NCBI RefSeq assembly: GCF_000152785.1
Contig: NZ_CH672414.1
Span: 568,657 to 632,656 of the forward strand
DNA from: Yoonia vestfoldensis SKA53
GTDB lineage: Bacteria; Pseudomonadota; Alphaproteobacteria; Rhodobacterales; Rhodobacteraceae
DNA length: 64,000 bases
Direction of reading: 5' to 3'
The notes under the pieces were generated by a model that worked only from the letters and a program-made list of their open reading frames with translations, was not told where the DNA came from and searched no databases. A program made the position numbers and the translations under genes. This document shows positions 21,711-32,159 of the stretch, one piece after another; the stretch's first letter is position 1, and every line of letters begins with the position of its first letter.

Positions 21711-22723
21711 CAGGCGTTCGTGACACGCACCAGCGCGTCAAGGGCGGCTTTGGCCTTGCCGCTGTCGATACTGTCGCGGGCGATCTGTACACCATCGGGC
21801 AGGTTGGCGGCCTTGTCGGCCACGACCAAGGCGGCGGCGGCATTGAACAGCACCGCATCGCGATAGGCACCGGGTGCGCCATCCAGCAGCGCGCGCAGCG
21901 CCTGTGCGTTGTCCTGCGGCGACCCGCCAATGATGTCGCGGAAGGCATGTTCGGGCAGGCCCGCATCCTCTGGGTGGATCTGGCGGGAGGTGATCTTGCC
22001 ACCGTCCAGCACGGCAACGGATGTCGGCCCGCAGATCGTGATTTCATCGGTGCCATCGCTGCCGTGGACCAGCCAGGCCTTTTCAGTGCCAAGCTGTTGC
22101 AGCGTTTCCGCCATCGGAAAGATCAGGTCGATGGCAAAGGCCCCCGTCAGCTGGCGTTTGACACCGGCGGGATTTGTCAATGGTCCCAATATGTTGAATA
22201 TCGTCTTGCATCCAAGTTCCAACCTGACAGGCCCGACATGGCGCATTGCGGGGTGATGCAACGGGGCCATCATGAAACCAATGCCGGCCTGCGCGATCGC
22301 GCGTTCGACCACATCAGGCGTGACGTTCACATTGATCCCAAGCGCTGATTGCACATCCGCTGTGCCGGATTTTGACGACAGGTTGCGATTGCCGTGTTTG
22401 GCCACCGGCACGCCCGCGCCTGCCACGACAAAAGCGGTGGCCGTGGAAATATTCAGCGTATGTTTGCCGTCACCACCCGTGCCGACGATGTCCATCGCAC
22501 CGTCCGGTGCCGTGACAGGCACGCAATGGGCGCGCATCACGGCGGCGGCTGCGGCATATTCCGACACCGCCTCGCCGCGCGCGCGCAGCGCCATCAGCAA
22601 ACCGCCGATCTGGGCAGGGGTCGCCTGACCTGCGAACAGATACCCGAACGCCTCTTCGGCTTGGGCGCGTGACAACGGCCCTTCGGATGCGGCATAGATC
22701 AGCGGTTTCATCGCCTCGGTCAT
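21710..22723 (-). CDS. trpD: Anthranilate phosphoribosyltransferase
   Basis: A 337-residue enzyme transferring phosphoribose to anthranilate. It has the PRPP-binding [14 protein letters not shown], the [15 protein letters not shown] segment and [10 protein letters not shown]. It overlaps trpG by 4 nt at its start and ung by 1 nt at its end. Confidence 0.96.
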   Translation of the reverse strand: MTEAMKPLIYAASEGPLSRAQAEEAFGYLFAGQATPAQIGGLLMALRARGEAVSEYAAAAAVMRAHCVPVTAPDGAMDIVGTGGDGKHTLNISTATAFVVAGAGVPVAKHGNRNLSSKSGTADVQSALGINVNVTPDVVERAIAQAGIGFMMAPLHHPAMRHVGPVRLELGCKTIFNILGPLTNPAGVKRQLTGAFAIDLIFPMAETLQQLGTEKAWLVHGSDGTDEITICGPTSVAVLDGGKITSRQIHPEDAGLPEHAFRDIIGGSPQDNAQALRALLDGAPGAYRDAVLFNAAAALVVADKAANLPDGVQIARDSIDSGKAKAALDALVRVTNA

Positions 22724-23301
22724 GCTAGCACCTTGGCGATGTCCAGAAAGTTCTGCAGCAGGGCATGGCCATGTTCGGAGCGGATGCTTTCAGGGTGGAA
22801 TTGCACGCCGTGGATCGGCAAGGTTTTGTGCTGAAGCCCCATGATCGTGCCATCCTCCAGATCGGCGGTGATTTTCAGACAATCGGGCAGGGTGGCGCGG
22901 TCTACGACCAGCGAATGATAACGTGTCGCGGCAAAAGGGCTGGGCAGCCCAGCGAACAGGCCCTGACCCTGATGGCGCATCTGGCCCATCTTGCCATGCA
23001 CGATGTCATGGCAGCGCACGACATGGCCGCCAAACGCCTCGCCAATCGCCTGATGGCCGAGGCAGACGCCCAGCAGCGGCATGCCGGTTTCGGCTGCCGC
23101 ATGGACCAGCGGCAAACAAATTCCCGCCTGTGCCGGATCGCAGGGGCCGGGCGACAGCACGATGGCGGACGGGCGCATCGCCATGGCCTGTTGCACATCC
23201 AGCGCATCATTGCGGCGCACGACGACCTCTGCCCCAAGTTCGCCCAAATAATGCACCAGATTATAGGTAAAGCTGTCGTAATTATCGATCAAAAGCAGCA
23301 T
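22720..23301 (-). CDS. trpG: Anthranilate synthase glutamine amidotransferase subunit
   Basis: A 193-residue class I amidotransferase supplying ammonia to TrpE. The catalytic triad is visible: Cys80 in GVCLGHQ, and His169 and Glu171 in QFHPES. It is the first gene of the leftward trpG-trpD-ung-trpC-moaC-moeA operon. No Trp-rich leader peptide was found in the 142 nt to the divergent YibQ-like gene. In this sequence PabA and TrpG cannot be told apart, but the context favours TrpG. Confidence 0.94.
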   Translation of the reverse strand: MLLLIDNYDSFTYNLVHYLGELGAEVVVRRNDALDVQQAMAMRPSAIVLSPGPCDPAQAGICLPLVHAAAETGMPLLGVCLGHQAIGEAFGGHVVRCHDIVHGKMGQMRHQGQGLFAGLPSPFAATRYHSLVVDRATLPDCLKITADLEDGTIMGLQHKTLPIHGVQFHPESIRSEHGHALLQNFLDIAKVLA

Positions 23302-23443
23302 GGACAGGTCCCGTAAGCTGGAAATTTGGGGCTACCGTCTGCGGCAAAGCTGACGATATAAGCGCCGCCATACATGGGCCGACAGGGCCGGTCGCGTCAA
23401 GTCCGAAGGCGGCGGGCGCATTTGCAATAAGGATGTGAGGTAC

Positions 23444-24772
23444 ATGCGGGCATTTCTGGCGGGGGGTGGCTGGGCGGTTTTGGTCGGCGGTGGTTTGCTT
23501 GGACTGGTGTCCGTGTCGGTGGGGCCGGAAACGCCCGTGGTGAGCCAACCGCCCGCAGCGACCGCGCAGCCGGCGGCGGTGCCAGCGGCCCCGGCGACAG
23601 CACCCGTTCTGGATACGCCGGTGATGACAACGCCCCAGGTTGTGCTGCCCGATACGGCACCAGCCGTGCCAGAAATTGTGCCAGAACCTGCGCCAGAACC
23701 TTTGCCGGCAATTGTGCCAGAAACTGTGCCAGAATTGGCCCCGCAAACCGCCGCCGATGCGCCGCCCTTGGCCGCTGCCATCGAGGCGGCTGTGCCCCCG
23801 CCTGCCGCCATGACCCCGCCTGCGCCCACGGTGATGCCCGATGCACCGATCACACCGCCGCAGGCACCCGCGCAGCCTGCGCCCGAACAAGACTTGCCTG
23901 TGGTAACATTGCCCGCGCCTGTGCCACCGGCTTTGCAAGATACGCCAGCCGAGCCGCTGCCCGCGCCTCAGGTCCGGCCCCAGACCAGCCCATCGGCATC
24001 GCTGCCACAATCTACGGCGGATGTGCGCGTCAACCGACCCCGCACGGCCCCCGCTGCCGGACCCGAAGAACCGGCGCTTGACGGCGATCTCGCCTCGCCG
24101 CTTTTGCGCTATGCCGCCGATTTTGATTATGCCGCTGACCTGCCAATGATCGCGGTGGTCCTGATGGACAATGCCTTGATCCTCGATGCGCCCGATGTCC
24201 TGAGCGGGCTGCCCTTCGTGCCGACAATCGTGCTGAACGCCGCCGCCGCCGATGTGACGGCGCGGATGCGCGCCTATCGCGCCGCCGGGATCGAGGTGTT
24301 GTTGCAGGCCGATTTACCGCAAGGTGCGCTGCCGTCCGACGTCGAAACGACCTATGTCGGGGCGTTCGGTCTGGTCCCCGAGGCGATTGCCATCTTTTCC
24401 GATGGCACCGGCCCAGAGGCACAGGACCGGATGCTGGCCGATCAGGCGTTGCGGTTGATCGGTGATGAAGGGCGCGGTTTTGTCACTCTGCCGCGCGGTA
24501 TGGGTGGGGCTTTGCGCAATATCACGGCAGATGGCGTGCCTGTGGCGCAGATCACGCGCGACATAGACGGTGCGGGCGAAACCCGTGACGCGATTGAACG
24601 CAGCCTGCAGCAAGCGGCGCTGCGCGCGCGGCAATCGGGGCATGTTGTCCTGCTGGGGCGCACAACACCCGAAACCTTGGCCGCGATCCGCAACTGGGCC
24701 GAGCGCAGCGATCCGTCGCAGATTTCCTTGGCGCCGGTGTCGGCGATCCTATTGGAACAGCTCGCGCAATAG
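23444..24772 (+). CDS. Divergent polysaccharide deacetylase family (YibQ/DUF610) protein
   Basis: A 442-residue envelope protein: an N-terminal membrane anchor (about residues 5-25), a long Pro/Ala-rich spacer (about 30-205), and a C-terminal domain whose segments DLPMIAVVLMDNA, YRAAGIEVLLQADLPQG and RGFVTLPRG fit the YibQ family (NodB-like fold without the full metal motif). Its role is unknown; a periplasmic function at peptidoglycan is plausible. ATG 23444 is preferred over the GTG at 23435, since AAGGA at 23429-23433 is too close to the GTG. It lies between trpE (convergent, 2-nt gap) and trpG (divergent). Confidence 0.75.
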   Translation: MRAFLAGGGWAVLVGGGLLGLVSVSVGPETPVVSQPPAATAQPAAVPAAPATAPVLDTPVMTTPQVVLPDTAPAVPEIVPEPAPEPLPAIVPETVPELAPQTAADAPPLAAAIEAAVPPPAAMTPPAPTVMPDAPITPPQAPAQPAPEQDLPVVTLPAPVPPALQDTPAEPLPAPQVRPQTSPSASLPQSTADVRVNRPRTAPAAGPEEPALDGDLASPLLRYAADFDYAADLPMIAVVLMDNALILDAPDVLSGLPFVPTIVLNAAAADVTARMRAYRAAGIEVLLQADLPQGALPSDVETTYVGAFGLVPEAIAIFSDGTGPEAQDRMLADQALRLIGDEGRGFVTLPRGMGGALRNITADGVPVAQITRDIDGAGETRDAIERSLQQAALRARQSGHVVLLGRTTPETLAAIRNWAERSDPSQISLAPVSAILLEQLAQ

Positions 24773-24774
24773 GG

Positions 24775-26283
24775 TCAGTTTCCGCCGCCCTTGAACATCC
24801 GCGCATCGGCCGCCGCCTTGCGGATGGCGTTGGATTTATGGACGGTTTCTTGATATTCCGCCTCTGGGTCGCTGTCATAGACAACGCCGCCACCGGCCTG
24901 AATATAAAGCTTTTCATCCTGCAAAACGGCGGTGCGCAGCGCGATGCACATATCCATATCGCCACCCGCGCTGAAATAGCCGCAACCGCCGCCGTAGACA
25001 CCGCGCTTTTCGGGTTCCAATTCGTCGATGATCTGCATTGCACGGACCTTGGGCGCGCCTGATACGGTGCCTGCGGGCATACCGGCAAAAAAGGCGCTTA
25101 ATGCGTCCTGATCATCGGCCAATTCGCCCACCACGTTGGACACGATATGCATCACATGGCTGTAGCGTTCGACGATGAATTGTTCCGTCGGGCGGACAGA
25201 GCCAATTTTTGACACCTTGCCGGTATCATTGCGGCCCAGATCCAGCAGCATCAGATGTTCCGCCAGTTCCTTTTGATCCGCCAGCAGATCGGCCTCGTTC
25301 GCATCATCCTCGGCAGGGGTTGCCCCGCGCGGACGCGTCCCTGCAATGGGGCGGATCGTGACCTCATTGCCGAACACGCGCACAAGGATTTCGGGGCTGG
25401 CTCCGATCACCTGAAACCCACCAAAGTTGAAAAAGAACATGAACGGCGACGGGTTGGTGCGGCGCAAGGACCGATAAAGCGCGAAAGGCGGTTCGCGGAA
25501 TTCCTGTGTCCAGCGTTGCGATGGCACCACCTGAAAGATGTCACCGGCGCGGATATAATCCTTGGCCTTTTCGACCGCCTGCAAATAACCTTCATGCGTG
25601 AAATTCGACACCGGCGGCGCGACAGGTGCCGGATCGGCCAAAGCGCGGCTGTGCTGGGGCAGCGACCGGTCCAGCGCGCGCTGCGCATCCATGACCCGTT
25701 CGGCGGCTTGCGCATAGGCGGCTTTGGCCGACAGGTCAGGCCGGACATAGGCGGGGGCGACAAGGATAACATCGCCCTTGACCCCGTCCAGCACTGCCAC
25801 GACCGAAGGGCGCAGCATGATCGCATCGGGCAGGCCCAAGGGATCGGGGTTCACATCGGGCAGATGTTCCACCAGCCGGATCATGTCATAGCCCAGATAG
25901 CCAAACAGCCCCGCCGCCGCCGCAGGCAGACTGGCTGGCAGGTTGATCCGCGATTCGGCCAAAATCGCGCGCAAGGCGTCTAATGGGGCGGCCGGCATCA
26001 CCTCGAAAGCATCGGCATCGAAACGGGCAGAGCGGTTGACGCGCGCTGTGGTGCCGCGACAATCCCAGATCAGATCAGGGTTCATCCCGATGATCGAATA
26101 GCGCCCCCGGATTTCACCGCCTGTCACGCTTTCGAGCATGAAGGCATTTGTGCCCGCCTCGGACAGTTTCAGCATCAAGGAAACCGGCGTGTCCAGGTCG
26201 GCGGCGATCCGCGTATAGACCACCTGGTTTTCACCCGCGTCATAGCTGCGGGCAAAGCTGTCATAATCGGGCAATAATGCCAT
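24775..26283 (-). CDS. trpE: Anthranilate synthase component I
   Basis: A 502-residue chorismate-utilising enzyme making anthranilate with TrpG ammonia. Visible: the N-terminal regulatory domain with LLESVTGG-like LESVTGGEIRGRYS (feedback site region), PIAGTRPRG, HLMLLDLGRND, SGAPKVRAMQII and GGGCGYFSAGGD. Start at 26283 (MALLPDYDSF), 7 nt after the ppiD stop, so it is co-transcribed with ppiD rather than with trpG. Confidence 0.96.
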   Translation of the reverse strand: MALLPDYDSFARSYDAGENQVVYTRIAADLDTPVSLMLKLSEAGTNAFMLESVTGGEIRGRYSIIGMNPDLIWDCRGTTARVNRSARFDADAFEVMPAAPLDALRAILAESRINLPASLPAAAAGLFGYLGYDMIRLVEHLPDVNPDPLGLPDAIMLRPSVVAVLDGVKGDVILVAPAYVRPDLSAKAAYAQAAERVMDAQRALDRSLPQHSRALADPAPVAPPVSNFTHEGYLQAVEKAKDYIRAGDIFQVVPSQRWTQEFREPPFALYRSLRRTNPSPFMFFFNFGGFQVIGASPEILVRVFGNEVTIRPIAGTRPRGATPAEDDANEADLLADQKELAEHLMLLDLGRNDTGKVSKIGSVRPTEQFIVERYSHVMHIVSNVVGELADDQDALSAFFAGMPAGTVSGAPKVRAMQIIDELEPEKRGVYGGGCGYFSAGGDMDMCIALRTAVLQDEKLYIQAGGGVVYDSDPEAEYQETVHKSNAIRKAAADARMFKGGGN

Positions 26284-26290
26284 GGCGCAC

Positions 26291-28132
26291 CTATTGAAGC
26301 TGGGCGTTGACCGCGTCAACGGTGGCCTGGTTGATCGTGATGCGCGTGGCCTGCTGGACCGCTTGCACATAGGCGTCAAACAGATCCTGCGCGATGCCTG
26401 CGGCGATAGAATCGGATATCGACGCGCGCTGCGCGGCCTGATCGGTCGCGGTGGGGTCGGCGTCGGTGATGGCATCCAGCCGCACGATCAGCGCCCCGTT
26501 GCCTGCGTCCTCGACGCGGGCTTCGCCGGGGGCAAGCGCAAAGACAGCGTCATTGAACCCTTCGGGCATGCCTTCGACAAAGCTGCGGCGGGTCAGGTTG
26601 GATTCCACACGCGGGGTCATGCCGAGAGCGGCCAGATCGGTGTCGGCAGTCAGGTCGGCGGCGATTTCGGCCGCGCGGGCCAGCAGGGCATCCTGCTGCG
26701 CCTGCAGCTGCCAGCGGGCGGCGACATCGGCGCGGATATCCTGCAGCGGCGGCACGCGCGCAGGCGTCACACTGTCCAGACGCAGCGCAAAAACGCCGCC
26801 ATCGGACAAAACTTCAAGCGCGGGAAATGCGCCTTCGCTCAGGGCTTCGGCAGCGGCGCGGAAATTGTCATAGGCAGCGATGCCATCGGTGACATCAGGT
26901 GTCCAGCTGATCTGGCCCAGCACCAGATCGGTGCGCTCTGCCAGATCCTCGAGCGTGGCGCCACCGGCCAAAAGATCGGTGATCCGGTCGAAATCATCAT
27001 TGATGACGCTGCGGGCGGCCTCGGCGGCCAGTTCGGCGCGCAGATCGTCAGAGGCTTCGTCCAATGTGACCTCTTGCGCGTTCAGCACCGCATTGACGCG
27101 AAACAGCGCCGCGCCCAGCGAGGTGGGGAATGGCCCGACCACATCGCCGGGTGTGGCGGTGAACACCGCATCAGCGGTGTTGGCGGGCAATTCATCACGG
27201 CCCAGATCGCCCATATCCACATCGGCCAGCGTCAGCCCGCGTTCCGTAACCAGCGCGTCGAATGTTGCATCCCCCGATGCCAGACGGCCGCCAGCGAGCT
27301 GTGCGGCAGCCGGATCGGCATAGTTCAGCCGTTCAACAAGCCGGCGTTCGGGCTGCACGAAATCTGCGATCCGGTCCTGATACAGGGTTTCAATCGCCAG
27401 ATCGGTGACCTCCATCTGGTCCTGGATCATCGCGGGGGTCATCCAGGCATAGGTGATCTCGCGCGCTTCGGGCAGCAGGAATTCATCGCCGTTTGCCTCG
27501 TAAAAGGCGGTGATATCGGCATCGGTTGCACCGGGGACCGGGGCGGTCAGCATATCGGCACTGACGCGCAGCACGGTCACGTCGCGGGCTTCGGCGACAT
27601 AACGGACCAGCGCATCGGCAGAAGCGGCGGCACCCGGCACCCCGCTGACAATGGCGGCTTGCAACAAGGTGCGGGCCAGATCCTCGCGGATTTCAGCCTC
27701 GAATTCGGATTCGCTCTGGCCGGATTGCTGTAACACAAGGCGGTAGGTGTCGCGGTTGAACCCGCCCGCGCTCTGAAATGCACCAATCGCGCTGATCCGG
27801 TCGAACACGGCCAGATCACCGGCGGAAATACCCATGCGGGCGGCTTCGTTGTCCAGCGTGCGGGTCTGCACCACCTGTGACAGGGCCTGCCGGTCGATCC
27901 CGAAAGCCTGCGCCTGCTGGAACGAAATCTGCGTGCCGAATTGCGCAGAGAGCGCGCGGATCTGCTGGTCCAGGTTCCGCTGATAGGCGGCGACGGTGAT
28001 GTCCTTGTCCCCGACTGTGCCAAGCGTGCGGATATTGCCTGTCAGACCGCCGGTGCCAAAACCTGCCAGCCCGACCAGCACCACGCCGACGATGATCCAT
28101 GCGCCGATCTTTGTCTTTTTCTTCTGTGCCAT
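26291..28132 (-). CDS. ppiD: SurA N-terminal domain / PpiD-like periplasmic folding factor
   Basis: A 613-residue inner-membrane-anchored chaperone. A basic start (MAQKKKTKIG) and one membrane helix (residues 10-30) are followed by a SurA-like N-terminal chaperone domain, a parvulin-like middle domain that is poorly conserved, and a C-terminal region ending in NQATVDAVNAQLQ. The family assists outer-membrane protein folding at the Sec exit. Upstream of trpE by 7 nt. PpiD versus a generic SurA_N protein is not certain. Confidence 0.82.
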   Translation of the reverse strand: MAQKKKTKIGAWIIVGVVLVGLAGFGTGGLTGNIRTLGTVGDKDITVAAYQRNLDQQIRALSAQFGTQISFQQAQAFGIDRQALSQVVQTRTLDNEAARMGISAGDLAVFDRISAIGAFQSAGGFNRDTYRLVLQQSGQSESEFEAEIREDLARTLLQAAIVSGVPGAAASADALVRYVAEARDVTVLRVSADMLTAPVPGATDADITAFYEANGDEFLLPEAREITYAWMTPAMIQDQMEVTDLAIETLYQDRIADFVQPERRLVERLNYADPAAAQLAGGRLASGDATFDALVTERGLTLADVDMGDLGRDELPANTADAVFTATPGDVVGPFPTSLGAALFRVNAVLNAQEVTLDEASDDLRAELAAEAARSVINDDFDRITDLLAGGATLEDLAERTDLVLGQISWTPDVTDGIAAYDNFRAAAEALSEGAFPALEVLSDGGVFALRLDSVTPARVPPLQDIRADVAARWQLQAQQDALLARAAEIAADLTADTDLAALGMTPRVESNLTRRSFVEGMPEGFNDAVFALAPGEARVEDAGNGALIVRLDAITDADPTATDQAAQRASISDSIAAGIAQDLFDAYVQAVQQATRITINQATVDAVNAQLQ

Positions 28133-28192
28133 GCCATCGCTCCGCCTGAATTATCGCGTCTGAATAAGGGGCGCGGCCCTTGGGTGCAAGGG

Positions 28193-29368
28193 TCAGACGG
28201 TGACCTTGGCCAGCCTGTCAAACAGCGTGGCGATCCCCGCGCGGTCGATATTGGCAAAGGCGATGCGCAGCTGGCGTTCGCCCGCGGGCATATCGTCCGG
28301 CATGAACATGGTGCCGGGCAACAGCAGGATGCCCGCATCCGCAACCAACCTTTGCGCCAGATCGGTCGAGGAGAGGGCGAAAGGATGGGCCAGATAGGCG
28401 AAATAGGCCCCAACCCCCAGCAGCGACCAGCCCTTGGCGGCGAGTTGCGGGAAATGATCGGTGATCGCGGCGCGCCGGTCGAGGATTTCGGCGCGCTCGC
28501 CCGCCAGCCAGTCCGACAGGTTCTGCATCCCCCAAAGTGCGGCGCGCTGCCCGATCTGGTTGGGGCAGATTGCGACGGTATCAAGGAATTTCTCGATCTC
28601 GGCCATGCGCACAGGATTGGTCAGCACCGCGCCAATACGGTGGCCGGTCAGCCGGTAGGCCTTGGAAAAGGAATAAAGCTGGATCAGCGTGTCATCCCAG
28701 GCCGGATCGCTGAACAGGTCATGCGCAGCACCCGTGCGGCTGTCGAAATCGCGGTAGGTTTCATCCACGATCAGCGCGATGCCCTGCGCGCGCGCCAGAT
28801 CCATGAAGGCGCGCAAGGTGGCGGCGGGGTATTCCACACCGCAAGGATTGTTCGGGCTGACCAGCACGATGGCGCGGGTCCGGTCCGTGATCAGCGCCGC
28901 AACCGCATCCGCTGTCGGCACCATATCCGCGCCGCAAACCAGCGGCACCGTGGTCACACCCGCCATATCGAGCCACATGCGGTGGTTGAAATAATAAGGC
29001 ACAGGCACGATCACCTGATCGCCTTCGCCACAAAGGGCTGCGATGGCGGCGGCGAAGGCCTGATTGCAACCCGAGGTGATGCCGACCTGGCCTGCGTTTA
29101 TGCGCCCGCCATAGGCCGCAGACCATTGCGCAGCGATTTCATCACGCAGCGCGGGCAGGCCCAGAACCGGACCATAGAGATGGGCATCCGTATCCTGCAT
29201 CATGATGCGGGCCACGGCCTCGCGCAGCGCCAGCGGGGGTGCCATGACCGGGGCGGCCTGGCTGACGTTGATCAGGGGCCTGTCGGCGGGATGCGTCACC
29301 CCGTCCAGCCAGCGCCGCGCCGCCATCACAGGCGGGGTGAAGGTGGCGGCGGTGCGGGATTTTGGCAT
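28193..29368 (-). CDS. Class I/II PLP-dependent aminotransferase
   Basis: A 391-residue fold-type I aminotransferase. PLP-contact motifs: SGCNQAF, SPNNPCGVEY, VDETYRDF, and the Schiff-base lysine in YSFSKAYRLTGHRIG. The substrate is not evident; the family includes aspartate/tyrosine-type enzymes. It stands alone between ppiD and gpt, reading leftward. Confidence 0.85.
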   Translation of the reverse strand: MPKSRTAATFTPPVMAARRWLDGVTHPADRPLINVSQAAPVMAPPLALREAVARIMMQDTDAHLYGPVLGLPALRDEIAAQWSAAYGGRINAGQVGITSGCNQAFAAAIAALCGEGDQVIVPVPYYFNHRMWLDMAGVTTVPLVCGADMVPTADAVAALITDRTRAIVLVSPNNPCGVEYPAATLRAFMDLARAQGIALIVDETYRDFDSRTGAAHDLFSDPAWDDTLIQLYSFSKAYRLTGHRIGAVLTNPVRMAEIEKFLDTVAICPNQIGQRAALWGMQNLSDWLAGERAEILDRRAAITDHFPQLAAKGWSLLGVGAYFAYLAHPFALSSTDLAQRLVADAGILLLPGTMFMPDDMPAGERQLRIAFANIDRAGIATLFDRLAKVTV

Positions 29369-29404
29369 GGACGGTCCAGACGGGTTGCGCCGAAAAACTT
29401 TTGG

Positions 29405-29427
29405 GCCTCCGGCGGGGATATTTAAGC
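29405..29427. repeat. Dispersed intergenic repeat, copy 2 (degenerate)
   Basis: Begins GCCTCCGGCGGGGATATTTAA, the left part of the repeat family, in the interval between the gpt stop and the aminotransferase start. The right part is diverged. Confidence 0.5.
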
Positions 29428-29443
29428 TCGAACGATGCGGTGA

Positions 29444-29947
29444 TCAGTCCTTGCCGCGATAAGGTTCGACATATTGCAGCGCCATGTCCCATGGAAAGAA
29501 AATCCATGTGTCCTGCGATACTTCGGTAATGAAGGTCTGGACCTGTGGGCGGCCTTTGGGTTTGGCATAGACCGTTGCGAAATGCGCTTTTGGGAAAAGC
29601 GCGCGCACCAGTTCCAATGTCTTGCCACTATCAACCAGATCATCGACGACCAGAATACCAGTGCCATCGCCCATCAGCGCGGCGTCGGGCGCTTTGAGCA
29701 CGCGGGCTTCGGATTGGTTCTGGTGGTCATAGCTTTTCACGCTGATCGTATCCACGGTGCGGATATCAAGCTCGCGCGCTACGATCATCGCAGGCGCCAT
29801 GCCGCCACGGGTGATTGCCACCACCGCGCGCCATGCGCCGTCATCGGGGCCTTGCCCATCGAGCCGCCAGGCCAGCGCGCGGCTGTCGCGGTGGATCTGG
29901 TCCCAGGAAATGTGAAAGCCTTTTTCATGCGGCAAACGGTCGGTCAT
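29444..29947 (-). CDS. gpt: Xanthine phosphoribosyltransferase
   Basis: A 167-residue purine salvage enzyme. The PRPP-binding motif is [15 protein letters not shown], preceded by [10 protein letters not shown], as in E. coli Gpt; the C-terminal [19 protein letters not shown] is also typical. It forms XMP/GMP from xanthine/guanine. The start at 29947 has AAGGA 8 nt upstream and lies 4 nt after the fabI stop, indicating co-transcription. Confidence 0.92.
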   Translation of the reverse strand: MTDRLPHEKGFHISWDQIHRDSRALAWRLDGQGPDDGAWRAVVAITRGGMAPAMIVARELDIRTVDTISVKSYDHQNQSEARVLKAPDAALMGDGTGILVVDDLVDSGKTLELVRALFPKAHFATVYAKPKGRPQVQTFITEVSQDTWIFFPWDMALQYVEPYRGKD

Positions 29948-29951
29948 CTGC

Positions 29952-30758
29952 TTAGTCCTTTGTGATATCTGGCGCATCGACGGCCTTCATGCCGACGACA
30001 TGATAGCCTGCATCGACATGCAACACTTCACCGGTGACAGCGCTGGCCAGGTCCGACAGCAGGTAAAGCGAGGATTTGCCCACCTCGTCCTGCGTCACGG
30101 TGCGCCGCAGGGGAGAATTATATTCGTTCCATTTCATGATATAGCGGAAATCGCCGATGCCCGAGGCTGCCAGCGTCTTGATCGTGCCGGCGCTGATCGC
30201 GTTGACGCGGATGTTTTTCTTGCCCAGATCCTCGGCCAGATAGCGCACAGAGGCCTCTAATGCGGCCTTGGCCACGCCCATCACGTTGTAATGCGGCATC
30301 ACCTTTTCCGCGCCGTAATAGGTCAGCGTCAGGCAGGAGCCGCCATCTGTCATCATCTTTTCCGCGCGCTGGACAACGGCGGTGAAGGAATAGACCGAGA
30401 TATCCATCGACATCAGGAAATTGGACCGGCTGGTATCGACATAACGGCCGCGCAATTCGTTCTTGTCGGAAAATCCGATGGCATGGACCACGAAATCAAG
30501 CTTGCCCCATTTCGCCTCGAGCGCCGCGAACAGCGCGTCGATCGACGCCTCGTCGCCCACGTCACATGGCAGCACCGTGTCGGAGCCGACCGATTGCGCC
30601 AGCGGATCGACGCGTTTTTTCAGCGCCTCGCCCTGATAGGAAAATGCAAGTTCCGCTCCGGCATCGGCGCAGGCCTTGGCTATGCCCCAGGCAATGGATT
30701 TGTCATTCGCAAGCCCCATGATCAGCCCGCGCTTGCCTTGCATCAATTGTGAGGTCAT
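29952..30758 (-). CDS. fabI: Enoyl-[acyl-carrier-protein] reductase (NADH)
   Basis: A 268-residue SDR enzyme for the last step of fatty acid elongation. The catalytic Tyr157-x6-Lys164 pair lies in [13 protein letters not shown] and the cofactor region in [16 protein letters not shown]. The start MTSQLMQGK has AAGGG 7 nt upstream. Some alphaproteobacteria hold two fabI copies; only this one is visible here. Confidence 0.95.
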   Translation of the reverse strand: MTSQLMQGKRGLIMGLANDKSIAWGIAKACADAGAELAFSYQGEALKKRVDPLAQSVGSDTVLPCDVGDEASIDALFAALEAKWGKLDFVVHAIGFSDKNELRGRYVDTSRSNFLMSMDISVYSFTAVVQRAEKMMTDGGSCLTLTYYGAEKVMPHYNVMGVAKAALEASVRYLAEDLGKKNIRVNAISAGTIKTLAASGIGDFRYIMKWNEYNSPLRRTVTQDEVGKSSLYLLSDLASAVTGEVLHVDAGYHVVGMKAVDAPDITKD

Positions 30759-30910
30759 CAGAGCACCCTTTAAGATTTGTTTCACGGTCCCTAGCACGGT
30801 CGCCCGCCGGTTGCCTAGATGCCAGCAGCGTGCGGTCTATCCCTTAAAGCGGTTGATACTGGTTGTTTTTGATCCTAAGCCTATCGCTTGGGGCATGGGG
30901 GAGATCGGCA

Positions 30911-31516
30911 ATGTCTGATCGTGCTGGTATTTTTGCGGGTGAAGACCCTTTTGTTATTGCGCAGCAATGGCTGGCGTCGGCTGCGCAAACGGAGCCATCG
31001 GATCCGAATGCAATCGCCTTGGCCACTGTCGACGCCGCGGGTCTGCCGAATGTCCGCATGGTTCTGTTGAAAGAGATTGAACCGGAGGCCTTTGTTTTTT
31101 ACACTAATTACGAAGGTCGCAAGGCTGTCGAGATTGATGCGTCGGGCAAGGCGGCATTTGTCATGCACTGGAAATCGTTGGCGCGGCAGGTCCGCGTCCG
31201 CGGGCTGGTGACGCGCGAAGACGGGCCGGTCGCGGATGCCTATTATGCAACCAGATCGCTGCCAAGCCGGATCGGCGCTTGGGCATCACGGCAATCGCAG
31301 CCGCTTGAAACGCGTGGCGCATTGATGGCAGAGGTCGCAAGAAAGACCCTGCAACTGGGACCAAATCCGGCGCGGCCGCCATATTGGGGTGGCTTCCGGA
31401 TCACGCCGCTTGAAATAGAGTTCTGGGCAGATGGCGCTTTTCGTCTACATGACCGGTTTCGGTGGTCGCGAGAGACAAAAGACGACAATTGGAAGATCAC
31501 CCGCCTGAGCCCCTAA
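30911..31516 (+). CDS. pdxH: Pyridoxamine 5'-phosphate oxidase
   Basis: A 201-residue FMN enzyme producing pyridoxal phosphate. Conserved parts: [48 protein letters not shown] and the C-terminal [11 protein letters not shown] with [15 protein letters not shown] precedes the start at 30911; 16 in-frame upstream codons are rejected. Divergent from fabI. Confidence 0.95.
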   Translation: MSDRAGIFAGEDPFVIAQQWLASAAQTEPSDPNAIALATVDAAGLPNVRMVLLKEIEPEAFVFYTNYEGRKAVEIDASGKAAFVMHWKSLARQVRVRGLVTREDGPVADAYYATRSLPSRIGAWASRQSQPLETRGALMAEVARKTLQLGPNPARPPYWGGFRITPLEIEFWADGAFRLHDRFRWSRETKDDNWKITRLSP

Positions 31517-31631
31517 GGGCCTGGCGATCAGATCGGCCCATATCAGTCCGGCCTTGGCCATGTGATATGCGGTGGAACGAAAAGTATACGGGCGTAGTGC
31601 GGGACGAGTGCCGCGTCAAAAGGAAGAGAAG

Positions 31632-32159
31632 ATGGAAACGCTAGAGACCGCCTACCTTCGGCGGGTGCAAGGTCAGGTAAAGTGGTTTGATCCGACAAAG
31701 GGTTTCGGATTTGTTATTGCAGAGCTGGGCGGTCCAGACATCTTGCTGCATGCCAATGTGCTGCGCAATTTCGGGCAGGGGTCGGTCGTTGATGGATCGC
31801 GCATTGACCTGATGGTGCAAGATACCCAGCGCGGCCTGCAGGCGGTCGAGGTGATCTCGATCACGCCGCCACATGCGGATGCGGCATTACCGTTGCGCGA
31901 TATGTCGGATTTCACGCCAGAGGACATCGCCAAACGGCCGATCGAGCCTGCCCGCGTCAAATGGTTCGACAAGGCCAAGGGATTCGGTTTCGCCAATGTG
32001 TTCGGCAGTTCGGACGATGTGTTCATCCATATCGAGGTCTTGCGCCGGTCCGGTCTGTCCGACCTGCAATCAGGCGAGGCGATTGGCCTGCGTCTGGTCG
32101 ATGGCGAACGCGGGCGCATGGCGATCGACATTGTCGGTTGGGAAGCTGCGGCAAAATGA
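31632..32159 (+). CDS. Double cold-shock-domain protein
   Basis: A 175-residue protein with two CspA-type domains: the first at about 13-76 with GQVKWFDPTKGFGFV and the second at about 112-172 with ARVKWFDKAKGFGFAN, joined by an acidic linker. Both carry the RNP1-like KGFGF core. It would bind single-stranded RNA/DNA. Such tandem forms are usual in Alphaproteobacteria. AGGAAGAG precedes the ATG. Its stop overlaps the next gene by 4 nt. Confidence 0.9.
   Translation: METLETAYLRRVQGQVKWFDPTKGFGFVIAELGGPDILLHANVLRNFGQGSVVDGSRIDLMVQDTQRGLQAVEVISITPPHADAALPLRDMSDFTPEDIAKRPIEPARVKWFDKAKGFGFANVFGSSDDVFIHIEVLRRSGLSDLQSGEAIGLRLVDGERGRMAIDIVGWEAAAK

Noticed and set aside
23302..23443. Trp leader peptide/attenuator before trpG
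   Set aside because: No short ORF with clustered TGG codons and no attenuator hairpin with a T run in this interval.
27941..29425. 494-codon plus-strand ORF over the aminotransferase
   Set aside because: Antisense to a gene with an intact PLP lysine motif; no homology seen.
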